64,000 nt of DNA from Sphingobacteriales bacterium (GCA_027484425.1 JAIXSZ010000010.1:29222-93221), one strand, 5' to 3'; numbered from the stretch's first letter, positions 8,137-15,750 are shown. Notes: generated from the sequence alone by a model not told the origin. Numbers and translations are program-made.

Positions 8137-8676
8137 ATGAAGTATGTTTTAGAAATATTTATTCTGTTTTTCCTTTTAAGTGGTTGTGATCATAGTGTGT
8201 GTTCTGAAGAAGGAAATACATCTTTTTTCAACCTAGATAAGGACGAAATTCTTGTTTTTAGGGGTGTTAATATCGACCATCGGTACCAACGGAAGATAAC
8301 TGTGTTGACTATAGAAGTTAACGATACTCCATATGTTATCCCAACGAATGAAAGAGGTTATTCAGATTCGTTGGAACTGAAAAAGTACTATCATATTATG
8401 GAATTTGTAAATAAAAAGGGGATTGATACTACTATGGCATTCTCTTATTTAGATTCACTAACTAGCGAAATCGTCTCCATTTTTAGAAGAGCAAAAGTAA
8501 AGAAAGTTTTTAGCCATCCATCAGGAGATGATTTTATTACATTCGTTCCATTTCAAGGTTATGAAATGATATACAAATATGGTAATAATATAGGCAGCAG
8601 CAGAATGAGGTTTTTTTTTGATACTGCAAAAGCAATAAATGGTAATTGGTATCGCGGTGCTTGTGTTTCGGATTAG
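8137..8676 (+). CDS. Small putative lipoprotein of unknown function
   Basis: The 179-residue product starts MKYVLEIFILFFLLSGCDHS. That is a short basic N-terminus, a hydrophobic stretch and a lipobox with Cys17, so export and lipid anchoring in the envelope are likely. I do not recognise the mature domain, which is charged and has no obvious catalytic motif. The gene is AT-rich like its neighbours and lies between copy A and copy B of the dispersed repeat, the latter beginning six bases past its stop. The context suggests an accessory, horizontally acquired gene (inference). Confidence 0.7.
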   Translation: MKYVLEIFILFFLLSGCDHSVCSEEGNTSFFNLDKDEILVFRGVNIDHRYQRKITVLTIEVNDTPYVIPTNERGYSDSLELKKYYHIMEFVNKKGIDTTMAFSYLDSLTSEIVSIFRRAKVKKVFSHPSGDDFITFVPFQGYEMIYKYGNNIGSSRMRFFFDTAKAINGNWYRGACVSD

Positions 8677-8681
8677 GTAGT

Positions 8682-8775
8682 TTCCTAGCCCAGCGTAGTA
8701 TAAAATAAAATCTAGTTTGGCGTATGTCTCCGACTACGTCACGGCGGCAGTCAATCTCCAGATTGACGGAACAAT
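8682..8775 (+). repeat. Dispersed repeat, copy B (full length)
   Basis: This full copy starts CCTAGCCCAGCGTAGTATA and ends in the perfect hairpin GTCAATCT-CC-AGATTGAC followed by GGAACAAT. It starts a few bases after the stop of the lipoprotein gene and has the same orientation as all other copies. Confidence 0.85.
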
Positions 8776-8865
8776 AATCTGCCCATCCTCGTTGTTCCAT
8801 TTATTCATTCGGTCAACTAGAACTTCCAATAAAAATCGTTCTCCCGAACGCCTTCACTTTCTGCC

Positions 8866-8894
8866 GTTGTTGGTCTTATTTTCTGACCAACAAC
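8866..8894. repeat. Intact REP hairpin
   Basis: GTTGTTGGTC and GACCAACAAC form a perfect 10-bp stem around a 9-base loop. It lies just past the end of the RAYT remnant at 8920-9112, the same arrangement as the REP at the 3' side of the intact RAYT gene. Confidence 0.75.
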
Positions 8895-8919
8895 CTCGTG
8901 CTGGACAGGAAACACGTGA

Positions 8920-9112
8920 TCAAAAATAAAAAGGTTCAATAAATCCAAACTTGTCTTCGCCGCTACTATAAATCGATGCGGTGCTATACTTATAATCTTC
9001 GGCATATGCACATAATCCGGCTCTATCAGGATTATTGTTAAGATACATAAGATTTCGATTCATTTATGGTGGCAGTAAAAAAGTCAGCTTCATAACGCCG
9101 GGAGGATGCCAT
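8920..9112 (-). pseudogene. RAYT transposase remnant with internal deletion
   Basis: From ATG at 9112 the minus strand reads MASSRRYEADFFTAT, the N-terminal signature of a RAYT. It then jumps, out of frame, to LMYLNNNPDRAGLCAYAEDY, the tyrosine-motif region, and continues to the C-terminus FIEPFYF-stop at 8920. The HUH motif and about 110 residues between are gone. The remnant is clearly a different lineage from the intact gene at 5967-6485. Confidence 0.8.
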
Positions 9113-9254
9113 GGTGTGCAAAATATAAATTAATTTGCTAAATAATTACTATTTGTAGATTTTTCCTGCGCGAGGTTGTTGTTCGGAGAATAAGATCAAC
9201 AACGTTGAAAAATTATTCTGATTACGGTGGTAGAATTTACCAAAACAAATAAAA

Positions 9255-9812
9255 ATGAAAACTAAACTTTTAATTGCTGTAATGCTAACCCTTTCTTACA
9301 TCTCTTATTCACAGCACACAGATAGAACAGTGATATTTAGTAATGAAATAAAATATTTTATGGATTCTGTTAGAAGTCAAACTAACGGCAAATTAAATTA
9401 TCATGTTTTTGTGGTTAAGTTATTCAGTCAATATCCTGACTCTAATTCCCTATGCTTTTCAATAAGTTACATAATGAATTATGTTAATTTAAACGATCAA
9501 AATCTCAATCATTACATTAAGATTGACAGTGATTACGTTATGATCAATAGAAACGATTTTAACAGTGACGTCTTTCTAGATTATAAAATAAAAAATAAAG
9601 ATTCTGTGTGTCAAAATTTTCTTTCCCATAAATTACTGGACATTAAAAAAGGATATATTAGCTCCCACCCAGAAGGTGCAATAGTTTGTATTTCCCAAAA
9701 GAAAATAAAAAAGAAATTCTATGAATATGCTGATGACATGCCACCTCAGTTTTCAGTATTCAATATGCCTGAAGGTGTTATTATCGAAAAGATATATGAA
9801 CCTAAGCCCTAG
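9255..9812 (+). CDS. Small exported protein of unknown function
   Basis: The 185-residue product begins MKTKLLIAVMLTLSYISYSQ, a plain signal peptide with cleavage likely after the SYS region, so it should be periplasmic or secreted. The mature part is rich in Asn, Asp, Lys and Tyr and matches no family I recognise. The gene is very AT-rich. Its stop codon overlaps the left end of repeat copy C, following the same gene-then-repeat pattern as the two genes before it. Confidence 0.7.
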   Translation: MKTKLLIAVMLTLSYISYSQHTDRTVIFSNEIKYFMDSVRSQTNGKLNYHVFVVKLFSQYPDSNSLCFSISYIMNYVNLNDQNLNHYIKIDSDYVMINRNDFNSDVFLDYKIKNKDSVCQNFLSHKLLDIKKGYISSHPEGAIVCISQKKIKKKFYEYADDMPPQFSVFNMPEGVIIEKIYEPKP

Positions 9813-9896
9813 CCCAGCGTAGTATAAAAAATCAAGTTTGGCGTATGTCTCCGACTACGTCACGGCGGCAGTCAATCTCCAGATTGACGAAACAAT
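9809..9896 (+). repeat. Dispersed repeat, copy C (full length)
   Basis: CCTAGCCCAGCGTAGTATAA begins within the stop codon of the preceding gene. The copy has a small deletion in its A-rich part compared with B and D and ends in the same GTCAATCT/AGATTGAC hairpin. Confidence 0.85.
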
Positions 9897-10028
9897 AAGC
9901 TCCACTGGCTGAATTTTCCAGAACTGCCCTATGCGCAAGGGAACTCCTGACCTACACAATGGTGCCAGTTTTAAATGGTAATAGTCACTCTTGGTCTTTA
10001 TTAATGCAAGCGTCCTCTTGCGATGAGT

Positions 10029-10076
10029 GTACTTGGTTCTACTTGTTCCTAAAGGTCAATTAGAACAACCAAGTAC
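10029..10076. terminator. Hairpin past the end of the split PIN toxin gene
   Basis: GTACTTGGTT (10029-10038) pairs perfectly with AACCAAGTAC (10067-10076), with an inner CTTGTTC/GAACAA pairing. It sits about 10 bp beyond the toxin stop on the minus strand. It could terminate that transcript, but no T-run is present. Confidence 0.4.
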
Positions 10077-10085
10077 TTAGGTTAA

Positions 10086-10656
10086 TTACCATTTATTTAC
10101 TGCTAGTTCCCCTATTTCATCAAAATGTTTGTCTACTGTTATTAATATGTAGTCATATTGTTGAGCCACAGCAGCTATCCACACATCATTTGTGGGTATC
10201 GGTTTGCCTTTTTTATGTAGTTGTGCCATTATAGCACCATAATATATTGCTGTTTCTTCATTTACTTCCAGTAAGGAACGATGAAAAAATAAACTCTACC
10301 GAGTAGACTAATTATTTTTCTTTTATGCGAGGCGCAAAATCTGCGAATAGCACCCTATTTAAAGACTTTTGCAACAAAGCAGAAATGGAAAAGAATAGGC
10401 TAATTGGTGGAGTTTATTTTTTCATCGTTCCTATGGTGCAAAGTTGAACAAAACTATCCAGTACCTTAAGATGTTTAGTTTTGTTCTTCACTCTATTTAC
10501 GCCTACATACAACTCCCCCAATACAATAGGGCAAATCGCAAATCCATTCAACGAATGTACCTTATCTGCAATTTTCATGTTGCCACCAAAAATCTCTACA
10601 ATTATATTTGTATCCAGCAAATACTTATTTCCAGTCTTGTGTATGGACGATTTCAC
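10086..10656 (-). pseudogene. VapC-like PIN-domain toxin interrupted by a MITE
   Basis: The N-terminal half (10656 down to 10434) reads KYLLDTNIIVEIFGG, the first PIN acidic motif, through FVQLCTI. The C-terminal half (10271 down to 10086) reads LEVNEETAIYYGAIMAQL, IPTNDVWIAAVA and ILITVDKHF, the remaining PIN motifs. Between them lies a 158-bp element plus a duplicated TA. Joining the halves across one TA gives an uninterrupted PIN protein of about 135 residues, a ribonuclease toxin by family. As it stands the first half ends in a stop inside the element, so the toxin is presumably inactive. Its start overlaps the antitoxin gene by 32 bases. Confidence 0.85.
10274..10431. mobile_element. 158-bp MITE with near-perfect terminal inverted repeats and TA target duplication
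   Basis: The ends GGAACGATGAAAAAATAAAC... and the reverse complement of the right end match over 25 of 26 bases. TA flanks both sides (10272-10273 and 10432-10433). The element has no coding capacity. A TA duplication and short inverted repeats are typical of elements moved by IS630/Tc1-mariner enzymes (family knowledge). No such transposase is in the window, so mobilisation would have to be in trans. Confidence 0.85.
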
Positions 10657-10852
10657 AGGTTTCAGCTATAGCTTTTTTTACTTGTTTAGTTTCTTTTTCA
10701 GACAGCAATCCCACAAAATCATAAATACTCATTTTATTAGCTTCATTATCCTTTGCTTTTTTCAACACCCCTTCTAGCGCACTCAATGTAGGCTCGTCAT
10801 TAATCCTTAGCACCTCTTCTATAAGGTGTATTTTTCTCGATTCACGCAGCAT
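10625..10852 (-). CDS. Antitoxin of the PIN toxin pair
   Basis: The 75-residue, highly charged, mostly helical protein (MLRESRKIHLIEEVLRINDE...) overlaps the start of the PIN toxin gene, the standard antitoxin-toxin layout. The heptad-like Leu/Ile pattern suggests a dimer that binds the toxin and its own promoter. It resembles the small addiction-module antitoxins common in Bacteroidota but has no clear named DNA-binding fold that I can identify. With its toxin split by the MITE, it may now be a free antitoxin (inference). Confidence 0.75.
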   Translation of the reverse strand: MLRESRKIHLIEEVLRINDEPTLSALEGVLKKAKDNEANKMSIYDFVGLLSEKETKQVKKAIAETCEIVHTQDWK

Positions 10853-10887
10853 TTATCAGGTGTTTTATTTACAGCAAATATAAATAT

Positions 10888-10983
10888 TTCCCCTAGCTCA
10901 GCGTAGTATAAAATAAAATGTAGTTTGGCGTATGTCTCCGACTACGTCACGGCGGCAGTCAATCTCCAGATTGACGAAACAAT
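10888..10983 (+). repeat. Dispersed repeat, copy D (full length)
   Basis: This full copy (CCCTAGCTCAGCGTAGTATA to the GTCAATCT/AGATTGAC hairpin and GAAACAAT) lies upstream of the first antitoxin gene. It is directly followed by partial copy E. Confidence 0.85.
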
Positions 10984-10984
10984 T

Positions 10985-11031
10985 AGCCCTAGCTCAGCGT
11001 GGTATAAAATAAAATGTGGTGTGGCGTATGC
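10985..11031 (+). repeat. Dispersed repeat, copy E (left half only)
   Basis: AGCCCTAGCTCAGCGTGGTA through GGCGTATGCCCG is a second left half in tandem with copy D. Like copy A, it breaks off at about the GGCGTATG position. Confidence 0.8.
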
Positions 11032-11136
11032 CCGATCTAAGCGTAGAATGATTTAATACATACAACATTATTTATCGTGTCGTTGAAATAGTCTTTTACT
11101 TCCTCAATTCTTCAATAAGCACGTGCTGTTTTATTC

Positions 11137-11520
11137 TTAAATATTCCTTGGATTTATTATTCGCAGACCTTGTACACCCTCAAAATTAGCATCACTACTA
11201 ATTAAGATTAAGTTATTCACAATTGCTGTAGCAGCTATAATGGCATCTGGAGTTTTTATTTTTCTAGACCTACGTATAGACACGCATTGCTGAACTACCT
11301 GTGGCGTAACACCCCAAATAGTAGAATCCCCTATAAACTCACGTAAAATTCGTTCTTTGTCCTTATCTGCGTTTATCCACGACAACGCCTCTATCTCAGT
11401 TATCACCGACAAGTTTGGAATAGCATCTATGACTTTCCCCAAAAAATCTAACGCACTTACAGTCAGTGTTTCTGAAAAATAACCAGAAATTACATTAGTA
11501 TCTATCAAATATTCTCCCAT
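11137..11520 (-). CDS. VapC-like PIN-domain toxin (second pair)
   Basis: This intact 127-residue PIN protein shows YLIDTNVISGYF (first acidic residue), VITEIEALSW (Glu of the second motif), KTPDAIIAATA (third) and LISSDANFEGV (fourth), so all four acidic positions of the ribonuclease site are present. PIN toxins cleave RNA in the cytoplasm when released from antitoxin. The start overlaps the end of the upstream antitoxin by 16 bases. It is a separate lineage from the split PIN gene 500 bp away. Confidence 0.88.
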   Translation of the reverse strand: MGEYLIDTNVISGYFSETLTVSALDFLGKVIDAIPNLSVITEIEALSWINADKDKERILREFIGDSTIWGVTPQVVQQCVSIRRSRKIKTPDAIIAATAIVNNLILISSDANFEGVQGLRIINPRNI

Positions 11521-11717
11521 TCCCCGCGCATATTTTCAACATGGTTGTCCATACTATGAGCATCTTCTTTAGTAAATACTCCTTTATATTTATCAGAGAG
11601 TTTTACCGTACTTTCCACCACATTTTCTTTTACTATCCGCAATACATTCAGTAATTCTAAATCACGTAAAAGATGTAGTCCTGTTTCATTATTTATTTCT
11701 ACTAGTACAGTTTGCAT
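11505..11717 (-). CDS. Antitoxin of the second PIN toxin pair
   Basis: The 70-residue protein MQTVLVEINNETGLHLLRDLE... has a short strand-like N-terminus and then helices, as in Bacteroidota antitoxins of the Phd/AbrB-like size class. The exact fold is uncertain. It immediately precedes and overlaps the PIN toxin, which supports the role by position. Confidence 0.75.
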   Translation of the reverse strand: MQTVLVEINNETGLHLLRDLELLNVLRIVKENVVESTVKLSDKYKGVFTKEDAHSMDNHVENMRGEWENI

Positions 11718-12103
11718 ATAGCCCCATTTTTTTTAAACATTTTTTTAACCCTGTATTTGATATCGATTTTAACCAAGGTCAAATAGAATCTAGTAATCCA
11801 AAGTTACATGTTTTCCACTAGTGTCTACATTTATGCCAATTTTTCCCTCTGGCGATGATACCAAAAATCGCTACCGTCTACCACAAATTCCTTAACCAGC
11901 CCCAAAGGGGCGCGATATCACAGCGGTGGGCATCGCCCACCGTAAACCCCCGAAAACACCACCAAAAAACACCCCTTCCGGACACCTTCACCAAAACTGG
12001 TTAAAAATCGGCTATAACCCGTGCCCAGAGCGGAAACCATTTTTTATGATATACACGTAGCTGTATATGATAGTGCGAAAAGCGTAGTATCATAGATTCC
12101 CAA
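11718..12103. repeat. Gene-free stretch with a perfect GC-rich hairpin (11924-11942)
   Basis: No coding region is supported. GCCCC-AAA-GGGGC at about 11909 is followed by CGGTGGGC-ATC-GCCCACCG (11924-11942), a perfect 8-bp stem. The pair of hairpins looks like a dispersed palindromic element or a terminator. The rest is unremarkable. Confidence 0.5.
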
Positions 12104-12135
12104 TTTGTCGTTGTCGAAGGCTCAATTCACCTTTG
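12104..12135 (+). promoter_or_regulatory. Promoter of the HTH repeat-protein gene
   Basis: TTTG at 12104-12107 is followed after 20 bases by CACCTTTG at 12128-12135. This is one mismatch from TAnnTTTG at the expected spacing, 27 bases before the ATG at 12163. Confidence 0.5.
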
Positions 12136-12162
12136 TGCCCTAAACACTAAAAATCCTAAACC

Positions 12163-13476
12163 ATGACCCTAACAGAACAGAAACAAACAGCCCTAGATTT
12201 GTATGTCAACCAATCATTCACCCAGCAGCAAGTAGCCGACGCCCTCGGTGTCACTGTCCGCACCATCCACAACTGGGTCAAACAACACGCTTGGGATCGC
12301 CTCCGTCTAGCTACCCACCAAGCCCCAGCCCTCATTGCCGACAATTTCAGCAGCCAGCTTGTAGAGCTACAAAACAACATTGCCGCTCGCGAGCCCGGCA
12401 AACGAATACCCACTACCCAAGAAATGGAAATCATGCGCAAGCTAACCGTATGTATAGCCAACACCAAAAAGACGGTCAGTCTGCCTCAGGTAACACAAAT
12501 GATGCGAATGTTCCGCGCATTTGTCTTCGACAACCGCACCAAACCATACGCCCAAGGTGTAGCCGACCTTATCGATGGCTTCATCGAGGCACGCTCGCGT
12601 TTCGGCTATTCCCCCTTCGAACTAGAATTTGGCGTAGAAAAAATCCAACACATCGATCCACTCTATAGTCCATATGTCGATACGATAGCCCAAGAAACCA
12701 CCGAACCCGTAATCCCAAGATTTTACGAGCCACCACCACGCACCACCACCACCACCACACCCCCTGAAACCAGTAAAAGAACACACGTCATAGACACCAG
12801 TACCTGGACCGACGAAATGCTCATTGCCATCAACAAAGAACTCAGCAACCACGAAGCCATCAAAAACATGCCACCCGAACAACAAAAAACCTACGCCGAA
12901 TTGTCACAGATACTCAAACCAGTTATGGAAAGTAGATTACCATTGATTGTCAATGACTTAGCCCCCAAAACGCATGAAACAACCGGAAACGAACCGGAAA
13001 ACCTCGAAACCATGCTGACACGTATCAGAAAAGCATTCCTCCAAAACCACCCCGTCCATCCCGACTATGACAAGCCCAAAACCACCAGCAAAACTGCATC
13101 AATACCGGAAAATGAAACCTCATTGATAATCAACGACTTAAGTGCCAAAACACATGAAAACACCGGAAACGAACCCGAAATACAGCCCGTTCGGCTGTCC
13201 CCCCAATCTAGCTCTCTTTCCCGCTCTGAAAATCCCTCTGACATGCCAATTACTGCATCATTACCGGAAAATGAAACAGCATTGATAATCAACGACTTAG
13301 GCCCCAAAACACATGAAACAACCGGAAATGAACCGGAAAATCCAACACCCCCTAAAACACCCTCCCGGCCCAAAGACAACCTCATCCGTCAGGGCGAAGT
13401 ATTCTCACGCCCTGTATTTGTCACCCCCACATGGCCCTTCCGCGAAGAGCCTCGTGGCAACAAATTCAAATACTAA
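12163..13476 (+). CDS. Helix-turn-helix protein, small-terminase-like N-terminus, Pro/Thr-rich repeat tail
   Basis: Residues 1-55 hold a clear helix-turn-helix (YVNQSFTQQQVADALGVTVRTIHNWVKQHAW) like those at the start of phage small terminase subunits and some transposases. A helical region to about 170 follows. From about residue 185 the protein becomes Pro/Thr-rich and carries three near-copies of the motif LIINDLxxKTHExTGNEPE, near residues 261, 322 and 374. The function is unknown: DNA binding is likely, but no large terminase, portal or other phage gene lies nearby. Codon use is C- and A-rich, unlike the AT-rich island on its left. A TTTG/CACCTTTG promoter precedes it. A degenerate fourth repeat lies past the stop, suggesting a formerly longer frame or a repeat that spread beyond it. 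Confidence 0.75.
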   Translation: MTLTEQKQTALDLYVNQSFTQQQVADALGVTVRTIHNWVKQHAWDRLRLATHQAPALIADNFSSQLVELQNNIAAREPGKRIPTTQEMEIMRKLTVCIANTKKTVSLPQVTQMMRMFRAFVFDNRTKPYAQGVADLIDGFIEARSRFGYSPFELEFGVEKIQHIDPLYSPYVDTIAQETTEPVIPRFYEPPPRTTTTTTPPETSKRTHVIDTSTWTDEMLIAINKELSNHEAIKNMPPEQQKTYAELSQILKPVMESRLPLIVNDLAPKTHETTGNEPENLETMLTRIRKAFLQNHPVHPDYDKPKTTSKTASIPENETSLIINDLSAKTHENTGNEPEIQPVRLSPQSSSLSRSENPSDMPITASLPENETALIINDLGPKTHETTGNEPENPTPPKTPSRPKDNLIRQGEVFSRPVFVTPTWPFREEPRGNKFKY

Positions 13477-13592
13477 CCACCTCCATACCTTTTAGTAGCC
13501 ATAGCTTTAAGCGAAGGCTACCGGAAAAGTGAATAGTATTGATAATCAACGAGTTAATCCCAAAAACATATGAAACCACCGGCAACAACCGG
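12941..13592 (+). repeat. Four spaced repeats coding LIINDL..KTHE..GNEPE, last one beyond the stop
   Basis: Copies lie near 12941-13002, 13096-13180, 13254-13342 and 13519-13592. The shared core is ATTGATAATCAACGACTTA followed by CCAAAACACATGAAAC and ACCGGAAACGAACC. The first three are inside the gene in the same frame. The fourth starts 43 bp after the stop and is more diverged. Confidence 0.75.
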
Positions 13593-13621
13593 TAATCACC
13601 CGGCACATGGCAGAACACAGT

Positions 13622-15292
13622 TTACCCCCTCTTCAGCCGTTGCTCCGCCAAATGCGCCTCTAGTTGCACCAGCGAAAAACTACTCAGATTGCCTGCTGCC
13701 GATAAGCCCCCTTTTTGTGCCACCATCACACCATAGTAGGTGTCTTTGTAGCCATCTATGCTGTGCGCATCGGGGTTTATAGACAGTAGCACACCACGCT
13801 CCATAGCATACCGCACCCAGCGCCAGTCTATATCCAGTCGCTTAGGGTGGGCATTTATTTCTATGGCCACGTGGTGGGCAGCACAGGTGTCTATCACCAG
13901 TTTATGATCTAGCGGGTAGCCCTTGCGCGATAGTAGTAGCCTGCCAGTAGGGTGGCCCAGCACCGTAGTGTAGGGGTTTCTGATAGCCGTCAGCACCCGG
14001 TCCATAGCCTTTTCCTGAGTCATTTTCAGGTTGCTATGCACACTAGCTATCACCATATCAAAGGTGCCCAGTACCTGATCACTATAGTCCAGGCTACCAT
14101 CGCCCAGTATGTCCGATTCTATACTTTTAAATATCTTGAATGGAGCTAGCAGTGCATTCAGTCGGTCTATTTCTTGGTGTTGCGCAGCTACTTTTTCGGG
14201 TTTCAGCCCCTCGGCATATACTGCTGTTTGCGAGTGGTCGCTTATTACCAGGTATTCATAACCCTTGTCTTTGGCAGCTCGTGCCATTTCTTCAAGGGTA
14301 TGCACACCATCGCTATAAGTAGAGTGCGAGTGTATAATGCCCTTTATATCAGCAGGTTGTATCAGGTTATTGATCGTAGCGTTCAGCGTCGGCAACTGTA
14401 GTATATCCGCATCTTCCCGCAGCATAGCAGGTAGGTAGGGCAGTTTATTATGCGCAAATATTGCCTCCTCGCTTTCAGGCGCAGTAGGCATCTGGTATTG
14501 CGCGGCAAAGGCAGCCAAGAAAGCCTCACTGCCACTATTAGCCCATAGGGTAGTGTAGTAGTCAGTGGTAGCAGCCACATGAAAACGTATTTTGGGGCTA
14601 CCCGGCAGGCTCACCACCAGCTCGGGTGCTGTAGCCACAGTAGCACCTTCTATCTGTCCGAAATGGGCTGTTATTTCAGCCAATGGCAGGTCAGTCACTA
14701 GGTCCACATACTCCAGCGTTTCCATTTGTCGCCTTATATCGCCACACAGGTCGAATTTGTATTGCGGAAAATTATCTTTTAAGTTGGCAAGCAGTGCGTT
14801 AGCAAACTGTTCTGCCTCAGCCCACAGATAAAAACCTATATTTTGTTTGAAGTATACAATGTTTTGCAGCACACTTTCTTGGGTTTTAGCTCCAAACCCC
14901 TTCAGTGTCACCAGTCGGTTTTCGTTACAGGCATATTCCAGCTCTCCCAGCGACTCTATGCCCAGTTCGTTCCATATCACTGCTATCTTTTTAGGACCTA
15001 GTCCTTTTATTTGTAGCATGTCTAGTATGCCGGGTGGGGTGTTGGCTATCAGTTCGTCTAGCACTTGCAGCCTACCAGTAGCTAGTAGTTCGGCTATTTT
15101 TTTACAGGTCGATTCTCCTATGCCCTTCATGCTGGCCAGTGTGGGCATATCCATAGTACTTGCCTCTGCTGGCAACTTTTCTATATTGAAAGCCGCAGTA
15201 CTATATGATTTCGATTTAAAACTGTTTTCGCCATGTATGTCCATCAGTTTGCTCAGCATGGAAAAATGGTCGGCTATTTGGTAGTTGGTCAT
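13622..15292 (-). CDS. PolX-like protein with intact PHP domain but degenerate polymerase site
   Basis: The layout is that of bacterial PolX: helix-hairpin-helix segments in the first 150 residues (MKGIGESTCKKIAEL, IKGLGPKKIAVIW, LKGFGAKTQESVL), an X-family nucleotidyltransferase-like middle, and a C-terminal PHP domain from about residue 315. The PHP metal ligands are present: HSHSTYSDG, ISDHSQ, ESDILGDG, SVHSN, GHP and NPDAHS. The middle domain has CGDIRRQMETLEYVDLV where active enzymes have GS.RR....GDiDil, so the first of two paired Asp is Tyr. KIRFHVA stands where VDLRVV carries the third Asp. By family knowledge this predicts a nuclease/phosphoesterase without polymerase activity, probably in DNA repair. 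Length 556 is normal. A TATTTTTG box precedes it. Confidence 0.88.
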   Translation of the reverse strand: MTNYQIADHFSMLSKLMDIHGENSFKSKSYSTAAFNIEKLPAEASTMDMPTLASMKGIGESTCKKIAELLATGRLQVLDELIANTPPGILDMLQIKGLGPKKIAVIWNELGIESLGELEYACNENRLVTLKGFGAKTQESVLQNIVYFKQNIGFYLWAEAEQFANALLANLKDNFPQYKFDLCGDIRRQMETLEYVDLVTDLPLAEITAHFGQIEGATVATAPELVVSLPGSPKIRFHVAATTDYYTTLWANSGSEAFLAAFAAQYQMPTAPESEEAIFAHNKLPYLPAMLREDADILQLPTLNATINNLIQPADIKGIIHSHSTYSDGVHTLEEMARAAKDKGYEYLVISDHSQTAVYAEGLKPEKVAAQHQEIDRLNALLAPFKIFKSIESDILGDGSLDYSDQVLGTFDMVIASVHSNLKMTQEKAMDRVLTAIRNPYTTVLGHPTGRLLLSRKGYPLDHKLVIDTCAAHHVAIEINAHPKRLDIDWRWVRYAMERGVLLSINPDAHSIDGYKDTYYGVMVAQKGGLSAAGNLSSFSLVQLEAHLAEQRLKRG

Positions 15293-15318
15293 ATTGCAGG
15301 TGCACTCATGTGCTCCTC

Positions 15319-15326
15319 CAAAAATA
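15319..15326 (-). promoter_or_regulatory. -7 box (TATTTTTG) of the PolX-like gene
   Basis: An exact TAnnTTTG match on the minus strand lies 26 bases before the ATG at 15292. No -33 TTTG is found at the right distance. Confidence 0.5.
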
Positions 15327-15380
15327 ACAATATCACCCGACTATCTGGCCTAAAACATCGCTAAATAGCCACAAAACAAA

Positions 15381-15406
15381 ACCGCATTGCCTTTTGGCAA
15401 TGCGGT
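15381..15406 (-). terminator. Rho-independent-like terminator, minus strand
   Basis: ACCGCATTGCC-TTTT-GGCAATGCGGT forms a perfect 11-bp stem with a 4-base loop. On the minus strand it is followed by TTTGTTTTG, so it would stop transcripts coming from the 15796-16341 gene before the PolX-like gene. Confidence 0.6.
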
Positions 15407-15570
15407 CAAGCAGCTTCTTAGTGATAGCTAAGATTCTTTTAGTTTACACAGTCAAAGGCATTTGCAGGGATATAATAACATTGTAAATTTTCAAAATTGG
15501 TACCAAGTAGTTTGTTTATAAATCACAAAATCATAAATAGCAACACTAATATTTTAGATAAAAACTCCCT

Positions 15571-15608
15571 GCTGGAAGCGAACCCATTGAAATGGGTTCG
15601 CTGCAGGG
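15571..15608. repeat. Perfect 26-bp palindrome with outer stem
   Basis: AGCGAACCCATT-GA-AATGGGTTCGCT (15577-15602) is a perfect inverted repeat. CCCTGC to its left and GCAGGG to its right extend the stem across a 4-base bulge. It sits in a 500-bp gene-free stretch (15293-15795). Confidence 0.7.
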
Positions 15609-15715
15609 GCCTATCAACGAGTTTAAAATATTTTTGTTAGCACTTACGACTAATAATTGTTCTTGTTTTAAAAACCTTCACAAAGACAATATTTTTATTG
15701 AGAATAATTTTCTAC

Positions 15716-15750
15716 AATTGAGCAAACGGTATGCATAATTGAGCAAACGG
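15716..15750. repeat. Direct repeat AATTGAGCAAACGG, period 21
   Basis: The 14-mer occurs at 15716-15729 and again at 15737-15750, two helical turns apart. It lies about 50 bp past the stop of the exported-protein gene. Spacing of two turns suits a protein-binding site, but nothing else supports that. Confidence 0.5.

Noticed and set aside
8002..11031. Integron with attC sites
   Set aside because: No integrase gene, and the repeats lack the paired core sites expected of attC; the pattern is kept only as a hypothesis.
12163..13476. Prophage remnant
   Set aside because: Only a small-terminase-like HTH is seen; no large terminase, portal, capsid or tail gene is nearby, and the tail of the protein is unlike terminases.
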